The notes under the pieces: generated by a model
Database searches by the model: none
Told to the model about the DNA's origin: nothing
What the model saw: the letters and a program-made list of their open reading frames with translations, nothing else
Shown here: piece by piece, positions 63,231 through 64,000 of the stretch
Layout of the letters: every line of letters begins with the position of its first letter
Numbering within the stretch: position 1 is the first letter of the stretch
Made by a program: the position numbers and the translations under genes
Origin: Trema orientale
Lineage: Eukaryota > Streptophyta > Magnoliopsida > Rosales > Cannabaceae
NCBI GenBank assembly: GCA_002914845.1
Contig: JXTC01000602.1
Span: 86,931 to 150,930 of the forward strand
Reading direction: 5' to 3'
DNA length: 64,000 nucleotides

Positions 63231-64000
63231 AAAGTAAATTGGTAAGTACTATGACATTTTTTATGAAAACTAAAAAAAAACAATTAATAAATAGAAGGAC
63301 TATTACTTAGATGGTTTCACTTGATGATTTTCTTAAAATTTTAACGTCTTTTTTTTTTCTGTTAATCATAGTCTTGTTGAGATACAACTATTAAGCAGCT
63401 CTAAGGTGATATTAACTTTGGATGGTTAACTTTGTTTAGCTTTTTGTTCTTTTATACCAAAGGAGAAAAATTTTATGTCATTCTTTCCAAAGCTTAGCAA
63501 ATTTCTAGTACACTTTTCTAGCATTGTTTCCAAAGCTTAGCCAATTTCTGTCAACTATAGAAAAAAAAAAAAAAAAAGAGACCTGAACTGAACAAAATAA
63601 GTAGAAAGTCCATGATGTGTACTTCTATATTCAGTACCCTATATAAAGTTGATATTTAATCATATAAGCATAGCAAGTCAACACACCTAGGACTAATCTT
63701 CACACTCTTGGGTACAATTTACCTTTGACAAAAATCCGAAAACTTCCTGTGCCTATGATATATCTTTGCCAAAACCCAAACATTCAGTTCAGAACTGAAA
63801 GGATGAGCCTGCTTGAGGTTTCTTACAGATAAAAAATTTGCCTAAGAAGGCATTTTTAAATAGCAATCACTATCAATATCAAGACATGATGGTACAAACT
63901 GTCTTTTTAGTATACATGTAGGAAATGATGTCGTAAAAAATATCATACAAACTTACATTAAAAATAATGCACTAGATGACTTTAAACTAACCGAGAAACA
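63231..64000. other. AT-rich sequence at the window end
   Basis: Nothing is recognised except a local repeat of ttccaaagcttagc(a/c)aatttct at about 63485 and 63530 and a run of A at 63561-63576. Confidence 0.5.

Noticed and set aside
1-64000. tRNA, rRNA, CRISPR arrays, bacterial operons or organelle insertions
   Set aside because: None seen. The only tRNA-like signal is the SINE at 48.1-48.3 kb, and the window is ordinary plant nuclear DNA.

Overview
The window is AT-rich nuclear DNA from a flowering plant, most likely a eudicot. The two intact host genes are plant families split by many GT-AG introns, and the rest is a typical plant mix of Copia, Gypsy-like, LINE, SINE, CACTA, hAT, Harbinger and MITE sequences. 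The DPE2 protein reminds me of Rosales sequences (mulberry/hemp relatives), but that is recollection, not proof. Three ambiguous bases (4851, 7979, 31110) suggest a draft assembly.

Layout. 1-1.3 kb: AT-rich spacer. 1.3-3.63 kb: an apparent solo LTR, Gypsy-like, with a 5-bp target duplication and an internal ~35-bp repeat. 4.19-10.51 kb: a decayed Copia retrotransposon with both LTRs. 12.07-12.93 kb: a short terminal-inverted-repeat element. ~13.4-20.8 kb: a decayed CACTA (En/Spm) transposon on the minus strand. 21.0-22.5 kb: LINE debris. 22.5-27.4 kb: spacer with two MITEs.

27.46-38.10 kb (minus): a complete DPE2 gene for the cytosolic 4-alpha-glucanotransferase that processes maltose from starch breakdown. 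I reconstructed 22 coding exons that join in frame to 969 residues. One intron is a convincing U12-type AT-AC intron, and another carries a hAT MITE.

38.1-44.9 kb: AT-rich spacer with a MITE and local tandem duplications. 44.96-50.63 kb (minus): a second complete gene, five coding exons and 517 residues, a membrane-anchored plant protein of the DUF7036 type with a 13-histidine run. Its large first intron contains a SINE with a perfect 11-bp target duplication. A small upstream ORF ends on the start codon of the main frame.

50.7-64 kb: transposon-rich. It holds a hAT-like MITE nested in another MITE (51.7-52.6), a sister MITE (53.98-54.17), a 79-bp tandem repeat (55.34-55.55), a 5'-truncated LINE with a 14-bp target duplication (55.81-57.08), the 3' half of a hAT transposase (58.47-59.54), and a two-gene PIF/Harbinger element (about 60.07 to beyond 63.2).

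No functional system links the two host genes; they are independent neighbours on the same strand. No novel multi-gene system was found. The most unusual points are the AT-AC intron, the uORF/start overlap and the well-dated insertions inside introns.
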